Assembly (NCBI RefSeq): GCF_030056665.1
Contig: NZ_JASHIG010000047.1
Reading direction: 5' to 3' (one strand)
DNA length: 46,308 nt
DNA from: Flectobacillus roseus
GTDB lineage: Bacteria > Bacteroidota > Bacteroidia > Cytophagales > Spirosomataceae
Made by a program: the position numbers and the translations under genes. Numbering within the stretch: position 1 is the stretch's first letter; each line of letters starts with the position of its first letter. The notes beneath the pieces are model-generated. The model saw nothing but the letters and a program-made list of their open reading frames with translations, was not told where the DNA came from and ran no database searches. This document shows, piece after piece, positions 33,208-40,748 of this stretch.

Positions 33208-33626
33208 GGAATTGTGAAGGATTGATTTGATAAAGTCGAAATAGTGATATTTTTACTAACTGGCTCGTAGTGCTTTCCTTGGGCTGTAATAGTAAAACTA
33301 ATAGGATGCTGAGTGCTTGGCTTGGCATTTGGCGAAAGTACCAACGATAGCAAGTTGCCAGCGGTTTTATGATTTTTACTTTCAAGGTCACTGAGTACTA
33401 GGTTTTTGTCTGGGCCTGAAATTGAAATGGTTAGATTTTTAGGAAACACAATGTTGGGTTGCTCTTCATCTACAAACTCAATGAGGATTGGAGTATGATA
33501 GTTGCTTGTATTATTGGGAAATCGAATATCATTAAACGGATTAATATTTTGACAACTCGAAAACAAAAGAGGAATCATAAATACTAATAAACCGCTACGG
33601 CTTATAGAAGCGATAGACGTTTTCAT
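33192..33626 (-). CDS. short lipoprotein, paralog of the N-terminus of the next lipoprotein
   Basis: A 144-residue lipoprotein. The lipobox is LLFSSC near residue 26. The mature part repeats the first domain of the large lipoprotein at 33721-35421: Q-N-I-N-P-F, TPILIEFVDEEQPN, FPKNLTISISGPDKNLVLSD, GNLLSLVLSPNAKPS and SFTITAQGKHY all have close matches there. The rest of the large protein is missing, so this looks like a partial duplication that kept its signal and one domain. It is separated from the large gene by a strong terminator hairpin and has no obvious promoter. It may be a functional single-domain lipoprotein or a decaying copy. Confidence 0.8.
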   Translation of the reverse strand: MKTSIASISRSGLLVFMIPLLFSSCQNINPFNDIRFPNNTSNYHTPILIEFVDEEQPNIVFPKNLTISISGPDKNLVLSDLESKNHKTAGNLLSLVLSPNAKPSTQHPISFTITAQGKHYEPVSKNITISTLSNQSFTIPLNYE

Positions 33627-33654
33627 GAGTTCAGGTTTTATTTAGTGGAAAGCG

Positions 33655-33715
33655 AAATAAACGCCATCAAGTAATAAAGTCCTTGTGAGATTTATTACTT
33701 GATGGCGTTTTTGTA
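33655..33715 (-). terminator. terminator between the two lipoprotein genes
   Basis: ACGCCATCAAGTAATAAA pairs perfectly with TTTATTACTTGATGGCGT. The plus-strand side ends GTTTTTGTAT and the minus-strand side ends TTTATTTCG. The stem of 18 bp is strong. Confidence 0.8.
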
Positions 33716-33720
33716 TCTAT

Positions 33721-35421
33721 TTACTGACAATTATTGAGCGGATAAATGACAGTAGCATTAACTTCCCCAGTTGTTGCATCAATTGGGAAAGAACCATTCA
33801 GACCTGTTGACGAAACGATGGTAGCCTTATCTCCGTTGATGGTAACTTCTCCAGAGAAATCAATTCCATTATAAGTAGCAGTTAAGGTATATTTTACTCC
33901 TTTCTTCATACCAATAATAGCTTTTCCTTCCACCACACTGACTAATTGTTCTGTGTTGGTATCATCTACGAGTTTTAGCCAAACTGTAGGTTTGATACTG
34001 ATATTTTTGCTAATACATGCCGCTGTAAAGTCAAGATTTACTTTTACTGCGTCAGATTCGGTATCAGTGGTGGTTGTTGGTGTAGGAATGTCCGGAGCTG
34101 TCTCTTTAACTTTTACATCTACTATTACTACGGCGTTATTACAAGCCTTAAAAGATTTAGAGCCACCTTTCGAAGTAGTATTTGGAGAGGTACCAACAGG
34201 AGTAACAACAATACGTCCTGTATAACCACTAGGTACTCGTTTTACTTTAATGTTATAACTTGAACCATTAGATATTTTAAAATTATTAAAGCTCTTACTT
34301 AACTTTGCTTTTCCATTTTTAGAGTATGTAATCTTTGCACTAAATTTGGAAGTACCATATCTAACGTCAGAATTTACTTTTATTCTGATAGTTTTGGTGC
34401 CACAAGTTTTGCCCTTATAGTTTCTAGAAATTGTCCATATTGACAAATGGGATACTTTAAAGTTGGCAACCAAATTTCCATTGGCATCTTTTGCAATAGT
34501 GGCAACTCCTTCTTCTGTCCATTCATCTTTAGCTTTATCATAACTCCATACAGGAATTTGATCGCCTACGTTCATGGGAGCTTCTGTTTCTGGATCTTCA
34601 TAGCTTGGATTAAGAGAAAGTGTTACATCCAATGGCGTTGAGAAACTTTTAACATTTTTACCACCAGCAGTCATTTCGATGTCCACAAAACCTGCTGATA
34701 GGAATGTCCCAAAATCAGTAGTTCCATCTTTATACTTAATGGTATTCCCTTCACCTTCGTTTGGTAGGCTATTGGCTGCTTCTTCTGTACCTGTTCCGTA
34801 TTGCACAATGGTACTCGAAACATTGGTAGCGTTAATCACCAAACCATTTTCATCTTTTAGTTGTGTACCAGGTGCAATAGAGATTTTGGCTACCTCTGGT
34901 TTTGAAGATGTAGCAGGAACCGTAATAGTTTCGCCAGTGGCTAATAAAGTTGTTTTGGAAATAGCGCCAACGCCATCTGGTAATGCATTAAGGTTTGTCA
35001 ATGGTACTTCGTAAGTAGCACTTTCTAAATCGGTTACTACTATACTGTAGTTGGTAGACACATAATTGGGACCTTTTACAGAAACTGTAAATTCTACAGG
35101 GGCACTTTCGGTTGGGTTGGCATTTTGTCCTAATACTACCGAAAGTAAATTACCTGATACCTTAAAGTCTTTTCCTCCAAGATCTGTAAAAACAAGGTCT
35201 TTGCCAGGTCCTGAAATTGTTACAGTTAAATCTTTGGGTAAAGTTTTACTGTTGGGATTGGCATCTACAAACTGAATCAAAATAGGAGATTTATAGATAT
35301 TGTTGTTGACAGTAAGCTCTACGCCTTCAAGTGGATTAATTTGTTGACAACCAAAAGTAAGAGCTAGTCCAAGCGAAAGTAGTACCGCAGGACGGAATAT
35401 AGAAGTAAATATTTTTTTCAT
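33721..35421 (-). CDS. large multidomain surface lipoprotein
   Basis: A 566-residue lipoprotein (lipobox ALTFGC near residue 25). The first domain (about 30-145) is an Ig-like sandwich shared with the short lipoprotein at 33192 (SPILIQFVDANPN, LPKDLTVTISGPGKDLVFTD, GNLLSVVLGQNANP). The region 150-340 contains a UPA/ZU5-like text (IPVWSYDKAKDEWTEEGVAT, VANFKVSHLSIWTISR). Residues 340-450 form a basic beta-rich domain with CGTKTIRIKVNSDVRYGTSK, and the last 120 residues are another Ig-like fold. Thr, Asn and Gly are common and few charged patches are seen before residue 340. The gene directly follows the outer-membrane barrel gene at 35457 (35-base gap), so the two probably form a unit. It may sit at the outer membrane with that barrel. 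The function is unknown. Confidence 0.85.
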   Translation of the reverse strand: MKKIFTSIFRPAVLLSLGLALTFGCQQINPLEGVELTVNNNIYKSPILIQFVDANPNSKTLPKDLTVTISGPGKDLVFTDLGGKDFKVSGNLLSVVLGQNANPTESAPVEFTVSVKGPNYVSTNYSIVVTDLESATYEVPLTNLNALPDGVGAISKTTLLATGETITVPATSSKPEVAKISIAPGTQLKDENGLVINATNVSSTIVQYGTGTEEAANSLPNEGEGNTIKYKDGTTDFGTFLSAGFVDIEMTAGGKNVKSFSTPLDVTLSLNPSYEDPETEAPMNVGDQIPVWSYDKAKDEWTEEGVATIAKDANGNLVANFKVSHLSIWTISRNYKGKTCGTKTIRIKVNSDVRYGTSKFSAKITYSKNGKAKLSKSFNNFKISNGSSYNIKVKRVPSGYTGRIVVTPVGTSPNTTSKGGSKSFKACNNAVVIVDVKVKETAPDIPTPTTTTDTESDAVKVNLDFTAACISKNISIKPTVWLKLVDDTNTEQLVSVVEGKAIIGMKKGVKYTLTATYNGIDFSGEVTINGDKATIVSSTGLNGSFPIDATTGEVNATVIYPLNNCQ

Positions 35422-35456
35422 CAGAAATAAAAAGAAGTTGGATTAAAAGAGAAAAA

Positions 35457-36143
35457 TTAGTCTAGTCTGATAGCTAATCTCAGATTGACAACTGGCCAGT
35501 ATTTCCAGTCTTTCATGTTTTCTTGAACTTTGGCTTGTTGTTCGCTCATACTGCTTAGTCTTTTATCACCAGTTAAGGTAACTTTAGGTGTTTGCGTATA
35601 ATAAGAACCCACTTCAAAGCCCAACCCAACTCTTCTTTTAGGAACAGTTCGTCCAAAGCCAATGCCAGCAAAAGGCGCATATTGTTTGCCATAATCGACT
35701 GTAAACTGTACGTTTCCTAGGTCTGATGGACTAAAGCTCGTACTTCCAAATTTGTAAGTGCCTGTTGGGGGTACTACCAATGCAATTTGCCCTTTGTCAA
35801 AATAAGAAGCGCCTCCTATCAATTTGAAACTACTTCTTTTGAATGGATGATATTCAAAGGAAAGACTAGCAATAGATACGTTGGCGTCTCCTCCCAACTT
35901 TACGTCTTCACCCGAAGTTTTGGCAGTCGTGTTTGTGTTGTATTTGAAATAGCTATAGCCCAAACGTGCAATTATTTTTGGACTGATGGCATAGCCAATA
36001 TCTAACCCTGGGGTAGTGCCAAGGTTTAAACTAAGACCTAATTTATGAGAAGAGCCGCTTAGGGATTGGGCTTTTGTTACATTGCTGTAACTAATGAGAC
36101 ATACATAAAGAAGGAATAAACTAAAAGTAGTTTTTTGTTGCAT
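35457..36143 (-). CDS. outer-membrane beta-barrel protein
   Basis: A 228-residue protein with a signal peptide (MQQKTTFSLFLLYVCLISYS, cleavage after KAQ). The mature part has about eight to ten amphipathic strands, e.g. HKLGLSLNLGTTPGLDIGYA, IIARLGYSYFKYN, VSIASLSFEYHPF, SFKLIGGASYF, RRVGLGFEVGSYY and a C-terminal VVNLRLAIRLD. It resembles the small porin-like barrels seen in many Bacteroidota operons, although the C-terminal residue is not Phe. It is the first gene of the unit with the large lipoprotein at 33721. The intergenic region upstream (36144-36788) holds two hairpins but no clear promoter match. Confidence 0.8.
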   Translation of the reverse strand: MQQKTTFSLFLLYVCLISYSNVTKAQSLSGSSHKLGLSLNLGTTPGLDIGYAISPKIIARLGYSYFKYNTNTTAKTSGEDVKLGGDANVSIASLSFEYHPFKRSSFKLIGGASYFDKGQIALVVPPTGTYKFGSTSFSPSDLGNVQFTVDYGKQYAPFAGIGFGRTVPKRRVGLGFEVGSYYTQTPKVTLTGDKRLSSMSEQQAKVQENMKDWKYWPVVNLRLAIRLD

Positions 36144-36317
36144 AAGTTTTTTACTGAATTTTAGAAAACATACATGATCATTAAAGTATTTACGATGGTG
36201 TATATAGGAGGTATTACGAGAAAAGGAATGATGATTTTATAAACTTTGAGAGGTGTCAAGTTGGTTTTGCTAGTCCGTCTGAATCAATTTTGAAAAACTC
36301 ATTACTATTAGGCGTCA

Positions 36318-36379
36318 GGCACAAAGTGAATATTTAGTCAAATGACCAACATCTCTTTCGTTGTAAAACGCTTTGTGCC
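36318..36379. repeat. long-loop inverted repeat
   Basis: GGCACAAAG (36318-36326) and CTTTGTGCC (36371-36379) are perfect complements separated by 44 bases that include GTCAAATGAC, itself a short palindrome. It lies next to repeat fragments; no function is obvious. Confidence 0.4.
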
Positions 36380-36442
36380 GTTGCCCTCAAGGTAGAGGTA
36401 TTACCATAAATTTGTTCGTATAATCCTATATAATAAATTACT

Positions 36443-36510
36443 AAGTGGGTAAAATTAGATTTTGGTTGTGTGCTTGCCTTATGCCTACGGCTTATTGCCT
36501 AAAGCGTAAA
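36443..36510. repeat. fragment of the MITE-like repeat
   Basis: The text AAGTGGGTAAAATTAGATTT then TGGTTGTGTGCTTGCC matches one arm of the MITE-like elements in reverse orientation, and the following GCCTAAAGCG matches their inner arm end. The other half is missing or too degenerate. Confidence 0.4.
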
Positions 36511-36651
36511 ATGTAACTCACAACTCATAATTCTGCATTACTACTTATGTGTGTTAGAGATAAGAAATTAGTTTAGTGAAAAAAATTAGTTGGGTTCAGG
36601 TCAAGTGGTTTGTATTTAGGAAACAATTGCTTTGAACCTACAAGCACAAAG

Positions 36652-36697
36652 CATATTTGTCGTGCCAAATCCTAACAAGATTAGTACGACAAATATG
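36652..36697. other. perfect 12-bp hairpin, possible terminator of the regulator gene
   Basis: CATATTTGTCGT pairs with ACGACAAATATG across a 22-base loop. It lies about 90 bases past the stop of the leftward regulator gene at 36789. No T-run follows on the minus strand, so this is either a weak terminator or an RNA-processing site. Confidence 0.4.
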
Positions 36698-36788
36698 ATA
36701 AGGAAGATTGGGAAACTGTGTAAAATGGGCATGACAAAAAGTTGACAAAACGCCAACTTTTTCATAAACAGAAGCTTATAAAAATCTT

Positions 36789-38567
36789 TTAATTTCGATC
36801 CAAGGTTTTTTTTCTTAAACGTAATCTAGTCTGATGTATCGTGTTTTTGTTTACGCCAATCATATTTGCCATTTCTTGTGTACTCAAATCTAGTTTTTCG
36901 AGCATCAGCAAGCGGAGTTCGGCATTGGTGAGATCAGGGTATTTTTCTTTGACGGATTGCATATAACCTGGGTGTACTTTTTCAAACATACGCTTGAAGT
37001 TTGTCCAACCTTCATCAGTAAGAATGGTAGACGAAATAAGTTTTTCGAAATGCTCATGCTGGTTGTCAGAAGCATTGAGCTTTTCATTTTCTTGTCGAAG
37101 ATTTTCAATAAGCTCCGACATATTACGGAAATGATTAGTTTGCCAAGCAAGTTCTTTTTGGGCCGTTTCCAGCTCACTTTCTTGCTCGCGGTGTTTATGT
37201 CTCAAACGTTGGTGGTTGACATATACCAATCCTAGCACCAGTAGTAGAATCAAAATGATGGCGTTGCGCAAATACTTTTGTAATTGCTTTTCACTTTCAA
37301 TGGCTTTTACATGGTTGGCATACTTTTCTACTTCATAGCGCAATTGCATTTGCGATAGTTTTTGGGCATCATTTCGGCGATTGAGGCTATCTTGAAGCAT
37401 TTGCGCCCAATGCGTATATCGTAAAGCCTCCGCATAACCACCTACTTTTTCGTAGTATTCTGAAGAATATTTATAGAGTCGAAGTGGCTTGAAATAGTCA
37501 AGTTTCCCATTTGGCTCTAGTGAGGTTTTGATATTATTGGCAAGCTTTAGAAGTGGAGCCACTTCATTAATTTTTTTTAGCTTTAATTTTACAGGAATCA
37601 ATACCATCAAGGCATCAAATTCGGCTTGTTTTGATACAACAGTATCTAATGAAAGGCGCGATTTGATAAGCTGAAATCCTTTACTGGCATAAATTTCTCC
37701 TTCTTTAATTTTTCCCTGATCTAGTAATAGTGAAGCTATGTCGATAGAAGCAAAATTTAGCCAAAATTCACTCCAATATTTGTGTTCGGGTATATCTGAG
37801 TGGAAGTTTTGATGAAAAGCTAAAATCCTTTTTGCATAAACCATCGATTTGCTGTACTCTTTTTTGTTCTTCCAATAGGTTTGTAAATAACTTAATACCT
37901 GCGTATAATGAAATCCACCCTCTATAGTAGGCTCGATATATCGTTCGGCAATGCGTAGATATAAATAGGCTTTATCAAAATCACCCAAATCCCAAAGACT
38001 TTTACTAAAGTCAAATAGGATAGAGGCAATGTTATAGTCTCTACACTTTTCAAATCCAAGCTCTTGTAGTTGTTCCAGTGAGGTTTGTATATCTACATAA
38101 TATTGTTCGCTCGAAATCCTCTGACCCAAATACAAACTATTGGTTAATGAAGCAGCGGCAATCAATGCTTCAGCCTCATAACCTTGCTGAATAGCAATTT
38201 TTTGCATTTCATCCAATTCTCCGAAGATACTCGCTGGTTTTCCTTTGGGAAACTTAAAACCAACATTGTTTCCAATTAATGCAAGGTAATAGCTGAGTGC
38301 TATTTGGGTGTGATAGTCCTTTTTGAAGTCAGCGACTTCAACCATTTGTGCCACTAGTGAAGATAATTGATTTACATTGGCAACTTTCCAGAATGGATAA
38401 TCATGCACATAGCGATAACGCTGTGCTGCACTCATTTCCATAAATTGGTTTTTGTTGAATACAGGTTGGGCAAGACTTAGATTTCCTAAACAGCATACAA
38501 AAAGAATTGTTGCAGTAAAGTATAATTTTTTATTTAGTGGTATGGGAAAAAGAAAGAAGCTTTTCAT
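36789..38567 (-). CDS. TPR - transmembrane - HTH transcriptional regulator
   Basis: A 592-residue regulator. A signal-anchor-like N-terminus (MKSFFLFPIPLNKKLYFTAT) is followed by a large helical TPR-like region (about 40-420) that would sit in the periplasm. A transmembrane helix (NAIILILLLVLGLVYVN, about residues 432-450) is followed by a coiled coil and a C-terminal LuxR-like HTH: PDLTNAELRLLMLEKLDLS, then TQEMANMIGVNKNTIHQTRLRLRKK. This design is common in Bacteroidota: the TPRs sense a signal outside and the HTH acts on DNA inside. The ATG at 38567 is preferred over an upstream TTG. A -7 element (38603-38610) lies just upstream. A possible link to the leftward barrel/lipoprotein unit is suggested only by position. 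Confidence 0.9.
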   Translation of the reverse strand: MKSFFLFPIPLNKKLYFTATILFVCCLGNLSLAQPVFNKNQFMEMSAAQRYRYVHDYPFWKVANVNQLSSLVAQMVEVADFKKDYHTQIALSYYLALIGNNVGFKFPKGKPASIFGELDEMQKIAIQQGYEAEALIAAASLTNSLYLGQRISSEQYYVDIQTSLEQLQELGFEKCRDYNIASILFDFSKSLWDLGDFDKAYLYLRIAERYIEPTIEGGFHYTQVLSYLQTYWKNKKEYSKSMVYAKRILAFHQNFHSDIPEHKYWSEFWLNFASIDIASLLLDQGKIKEGEIYASKGFQLIKSRLSLDTVVSKQAEFDALMVLIPVKLKLKKINEVAPLLKLANNIKTSLEPNGKLDYFKPLRLYKYSSEYYEKVGGYAEALRYTHWAQMLQDSLNRRNDAQKLSQMQLRYEVEKYANHVKAIESEKQLQKYLRNAIILILLLVLGLVYVNHQRLRHKHREQESELETAQKELAWQTNHFRNMSELIENLRQENEKLNASDNQHEHFEKLISSTILTDEGWTNFKRMFEKVHPGYMQSVKEKYPDLTNAELRLLMLEKLDLSTQEMANMIGVNKNTIHQTRLRLRKKTLDRN

Positions 38568-38602
38568 TCTAGAAATTGTTCTCAAAAGCAAGTGTGTAAG
38601 AA

Positions 38603-38610
38603 CAAAGATA
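38603..38610 (-). promoter_or_regulatory. -7 promoter element for the TPR-HTH regulator
   Basis: On the minus strand the site reads TATCTTTG (TAnnTTTG). It lies 35 bases before the start at 38567. Confidence 0.55.
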
Positions 38611-38816
38611 AGCTAGCTTTTTTGAATTGAGAATGATGAGCTATGAATTAATGAAAGAATCAATTCTATTTCGGAGGGGAGTAAGTATGAGTGATGAATT
38701 GTGAGTGATGAATTGTGAATGGACGAAGAAGTTCAAACATTCTCTTTTTTGAATATCGGATTAGTAGTGTACGAAAGATTTTATTTTGTTCAAAAGTGTT
38801 CTTATCGTTAGCATTT

Positions 38817-38885
38817 TTGCAGTAGTGGCAATCCTTGCGGTTGCCATGTTGAGTTGGGCAACCGCAAGGATTGCCACTACTGCAA
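38817..38885. repeat. REPIN-like nested palindrome (two inverted REP units)
   Basis: A perfect inverted repeat with 29-bp arms (38817-38845 and 38857-38885) and an 11-base spacer. Each arm is itself a small hairpin: GTAG at 38822-38825 is followed by TGGCAA-T-CC, a TTGC loop and GGTTGCCA. The right arm mirrors it and ends in CTAC (38877-38880). A GTAG foot next to a short bulged hairpin, arranged head to head in pairs, is the mark of REP sequences and REPINs mobilised by REP-associated tyrosine transposases (RAYTs). No RAYT gene is in the window. It lies 138 bases after the stop of the alcohol dehydrogenase gene. Confidence 0.75.
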
Positions 38886-39022
38886 TTTTATTTTTAAAAC
38901 AAAATTTGAAACTTCGTACAGGACTAATACTTAAGCCCTTTTTTCCGAAATCAGAAATTCCAAATCCGCAATGGTTTGAAAGACCTAATTCATCATTCAC
39001 AATTCATCACTCAAATTTGTTC

Positions 39023-40180
39023 CTAGTAGCTCATTTCTACGATTTCTTTTACTACTTCTGGAGTAATATCACGACGTTCGCCAAGTCCTTTCCAGCCTCT
39101 TTCGGTGAAACGCTTTTCGATAAACTCGCCAGTGTGAGCATAGTCGCTTGTGTATTCAGATAAGCGTGTTTTTACTCCTAATTCATGTAACCAAGCTACT
39201 GTACGTTCAATAGCAGCATTCGCTTTTTCCTCGATAGAACCTTCGGTAATATTCCATACTCGTTCGCCGTATTGTGCTAACTTTTCTTTTTTGTTGTCAA
39301 AACGATTACGGTATAGGTTCGGGAAAATAATAGCCAATGTCATGGCATGGTCGATATTGTATAAAGCCGTAAGTTCGTGACCAATCATGTGTGTAGCCCA
39401 GTCGGTAGGTACACCCTTTTGAATCAGACCATTAAGTGCCATAGTACAACTCCACATAAAGTTGGCGGCAGCTTCATAATTACTTGGGTCGGCCAAAATC
39501 TTTGGTGCAACTTCAATCAAAGTCTGTAAAATACTTTCTGCAAAACGGTCTTGAAGCCAAGCATTAGCAGGATAAGTCATATATTGCTCCAATACGTGTG
39601 TGTATGCATCTACAATACCATTGCGTAACTGACGAACAGGAATACTTTTAATTACTTCTGGGTCTAATACTGAGAATTTTGGGAATAAACCTGGTCCGCC
39701 CATACTCAGTTTTTCTTGCGTTGCAACGCGAGTTACTACTGCACCAGAGTTCATTTCAGACCCTGTAGCAGGTAAAGTCAATACTGTACCAAATGGCATA
39801 GCTTGTGTTGTACGGATAGATTTTGCCAAAATATCCCAAGGTTCACCTTCAAAGTCTACTGCCGCTACGATAAACTTAGTACCATCAATCACCGAACCTC
39901 CACCAACAGCTAATACGTAATCAAGCTTTTGAGTACGAATGATTTCTACAGCTTTCATGAGTGTTTCATAGGTAGGGTTAGGCTCAATACCACTAAATTC
40001 CACTACTTCATGACCTTTCAAGGCTTCGATAACCTGTTCGTAAACACCGTTGGTTTTGATACTACCACCACCGTAAGTCATCAATACACGAGCGTTAGCA
40101 GGAATTTCTTTGGCAATGTTGGCTATTTGTCCTTTTCCAAAAAGAATTTTGGTAGGATTCTGCAATTCAAAGTTTAACAT
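39023..40180 (-). CDS. YqhD/BDH-like iron-containing alcohol dehydrogenase
   Basis: A 385-residue cytoplasmic enzyme of the group III alcohol dehydrogenases. It most resembles YqhD and butanol dehydrogenases, which reduce aldehydes with NADPH. The start (MLNFELQNPTKILFGKGQI) is typical. The Rossmann part shows RVLMTYGGGSIK (the GGGS segment fits an NADP preference in YqhD), then AVGGGSVIDGTKFI and LPATGSEMNSGAVVT. The metal site is conserved: DAYTHVLEQY (Asp and first His) and HMIGHELTALYNIDHAMTL (two more His). Length matches the family. Its leader contains a 13-bp hairpin (40214-40255). It lies alone on the minus strand and may detoxify aldehydes. Confidence 0.95.
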   Translation of the reverse strand: MLNFELQNPTKILFGKGQIANIAKEIPANARVLMTYGGGSIKTNGVYEQVIEALKGHEVVEFSGIEPNPTYETLMKAVEIIRTQKLDYVLAVGGGSVIDGTKFIVAAVDFEGEPWDILAKSIRTTQAMPFGTVLTLPATGSEMNSGAVVTRVATQEKLSMGGPGLFPKFSVLDPEVIKSIPVRQLRNGIVDAYTHVLEQYMTYPANAWLQDRFAESILQTLIEVAPKILADPSNYEAAANFMWSCTMALNGLIQKGVPTDWATHMIGHELTALYNIDHAMTLAIIFPNLYRNRFDNKKEKLAQYGERVWNITEGSIEEKANAAIERTVAWLHELGVKTRLSEYTSDYAHTGEFIEKRFTERGWKGLGERRDITPEVVKEIVEMSY

Positions 40181-40213
40181 ATCTGGTTTTTGTTTAAAAA
40201 ATGAAAATGTAAT

Positions 40214-40255
40214 CCTTAGGTCTGTAATTGCTGGAAAATGTTTACGGACCTAAGC
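40214..40255. promoter_or_regulatory. leader hairpin of the alcohol dehydrogenase gene
   Basis: CTTAGGTCTGTAA pairs with TTACGGACCTAAG (one mismatch pair, loop of about 14). It lies 35-75 bases before the start codon and could be an operator, an mRNA structure or a remnant of a terminator. On the minus strand a T-rich stretch (TTTTCATTTTTT) follows within about 25 bases. Confidence 0.45.
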
Positions 40256-40381
40256 TTTTAAGAAAAACACCTTGACCTGCGCAAAAGTTTCTGTGGCAGG
40301 ACAGCCTTTGAGTAGTTTTGAGAGGCTTCCCCTTTTGTTATCAGTGTTTTAAAGACGATTATTTAAGTAATAAGTGATCAT

Positions 40382-40530
40382 GTAGGATAAGATTTAAGTT
40401 ATTTGTTGAGGCACAAGGCAACAGGCAAAAGGCAAAGAGTAAAGAGTGTTAAAATGTTTTTAATATCCAAAGTCCACCGCCCAAAGCTGTTATCTGAAAG
40501 CCTAAAGCACACAACTTAAATCAAATTTGG
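40382..40530. repeat. MITE-like intergenic repeat, copy C
   Basis: About 149 bases. The left arm reads AGGATAAGATTTAAGTTATT then TGTTGAGG. The right arm in reverse complement reads AAATTTGATTTAAGTTGTGT then GCTTTAGG. The centre carries GGCACAAGGCAACAGGCAAA, AGAGTGTTAAAATGTTTTTA and CCACCGCCCAAAGCTG, matching copies A and B. The outer GTGGGC ends are missing here. Confidence 0.6.
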
Positions 40531-40748
40531 TGCTTCTACTCAATGTAAATTTTACATTCACAATTTAAGTAAAAGGAAAGATTAAATTAATCGTATATCT
40601 GAGGTGAAATTTGGCTATAACCTTCTGATTATGAGCATCTTCAAATAACCAATATACTGTTAACTAATAAGGTCTTTCCTACTTACAACTAATAATTCAG
40701 CACTAATACTTCCTACTGATAATCAAACTATCTAAATTCAATTCATTC

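Larger units (their letters stand above)
36144..36788. other. intergenic region with hairpins and repeat fragments
   Basis: A 645-base gap between leftward genes. It holds a hairpin with GGCACAAAG/CTTTGTGCC (36318-36379), a fragment of the MITE-like repeat (36443-36510), an AATTC-type oligonucleotide string (36514-36546) and a second hairpin (36652-36697). No gene is seen. Confidence 0.55.
38568..39022. other. intergenic region with promoter and REPIN-like element
   Basis: A 455-base gap between two leftward genes. It holds the regulator promoter (38603-38610), degenerate AATTC-type strings (38682-38718 and 38986-39018) and the REPIN-like nested palindrome (38817-38885). No gene is seen; overlapping frames through the palindrome are artefacts of its symmetry. 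Confidence 0.6.
40181..40748. other. divergent intergenic region with hairpin and MITE-like copy
   Basis: The 568-base gap between the alcohol dehydrogenase (leftward) and the GH95 gene (rightward). It holds the leader hairpin (40214-40255), MITE-like copy C (40382-40530), a small palindrome ATGTAAATTTTACAT near 40542 and AATTCAGCAC-type text (40681-40712). No promoter of the TAnnTTTG type was found before the GH95 gene. Confidence 0.55.

Noticed and set aside
38786..39163. Rightward open frame of 125 codons that starts in the REPIN and enters the alcohol dehydrogenase gene.
   Set aside because: It overlaps the strongly conserved dehydrogenase on the other strand, and its N-terminal repeat comes from the palindrome.
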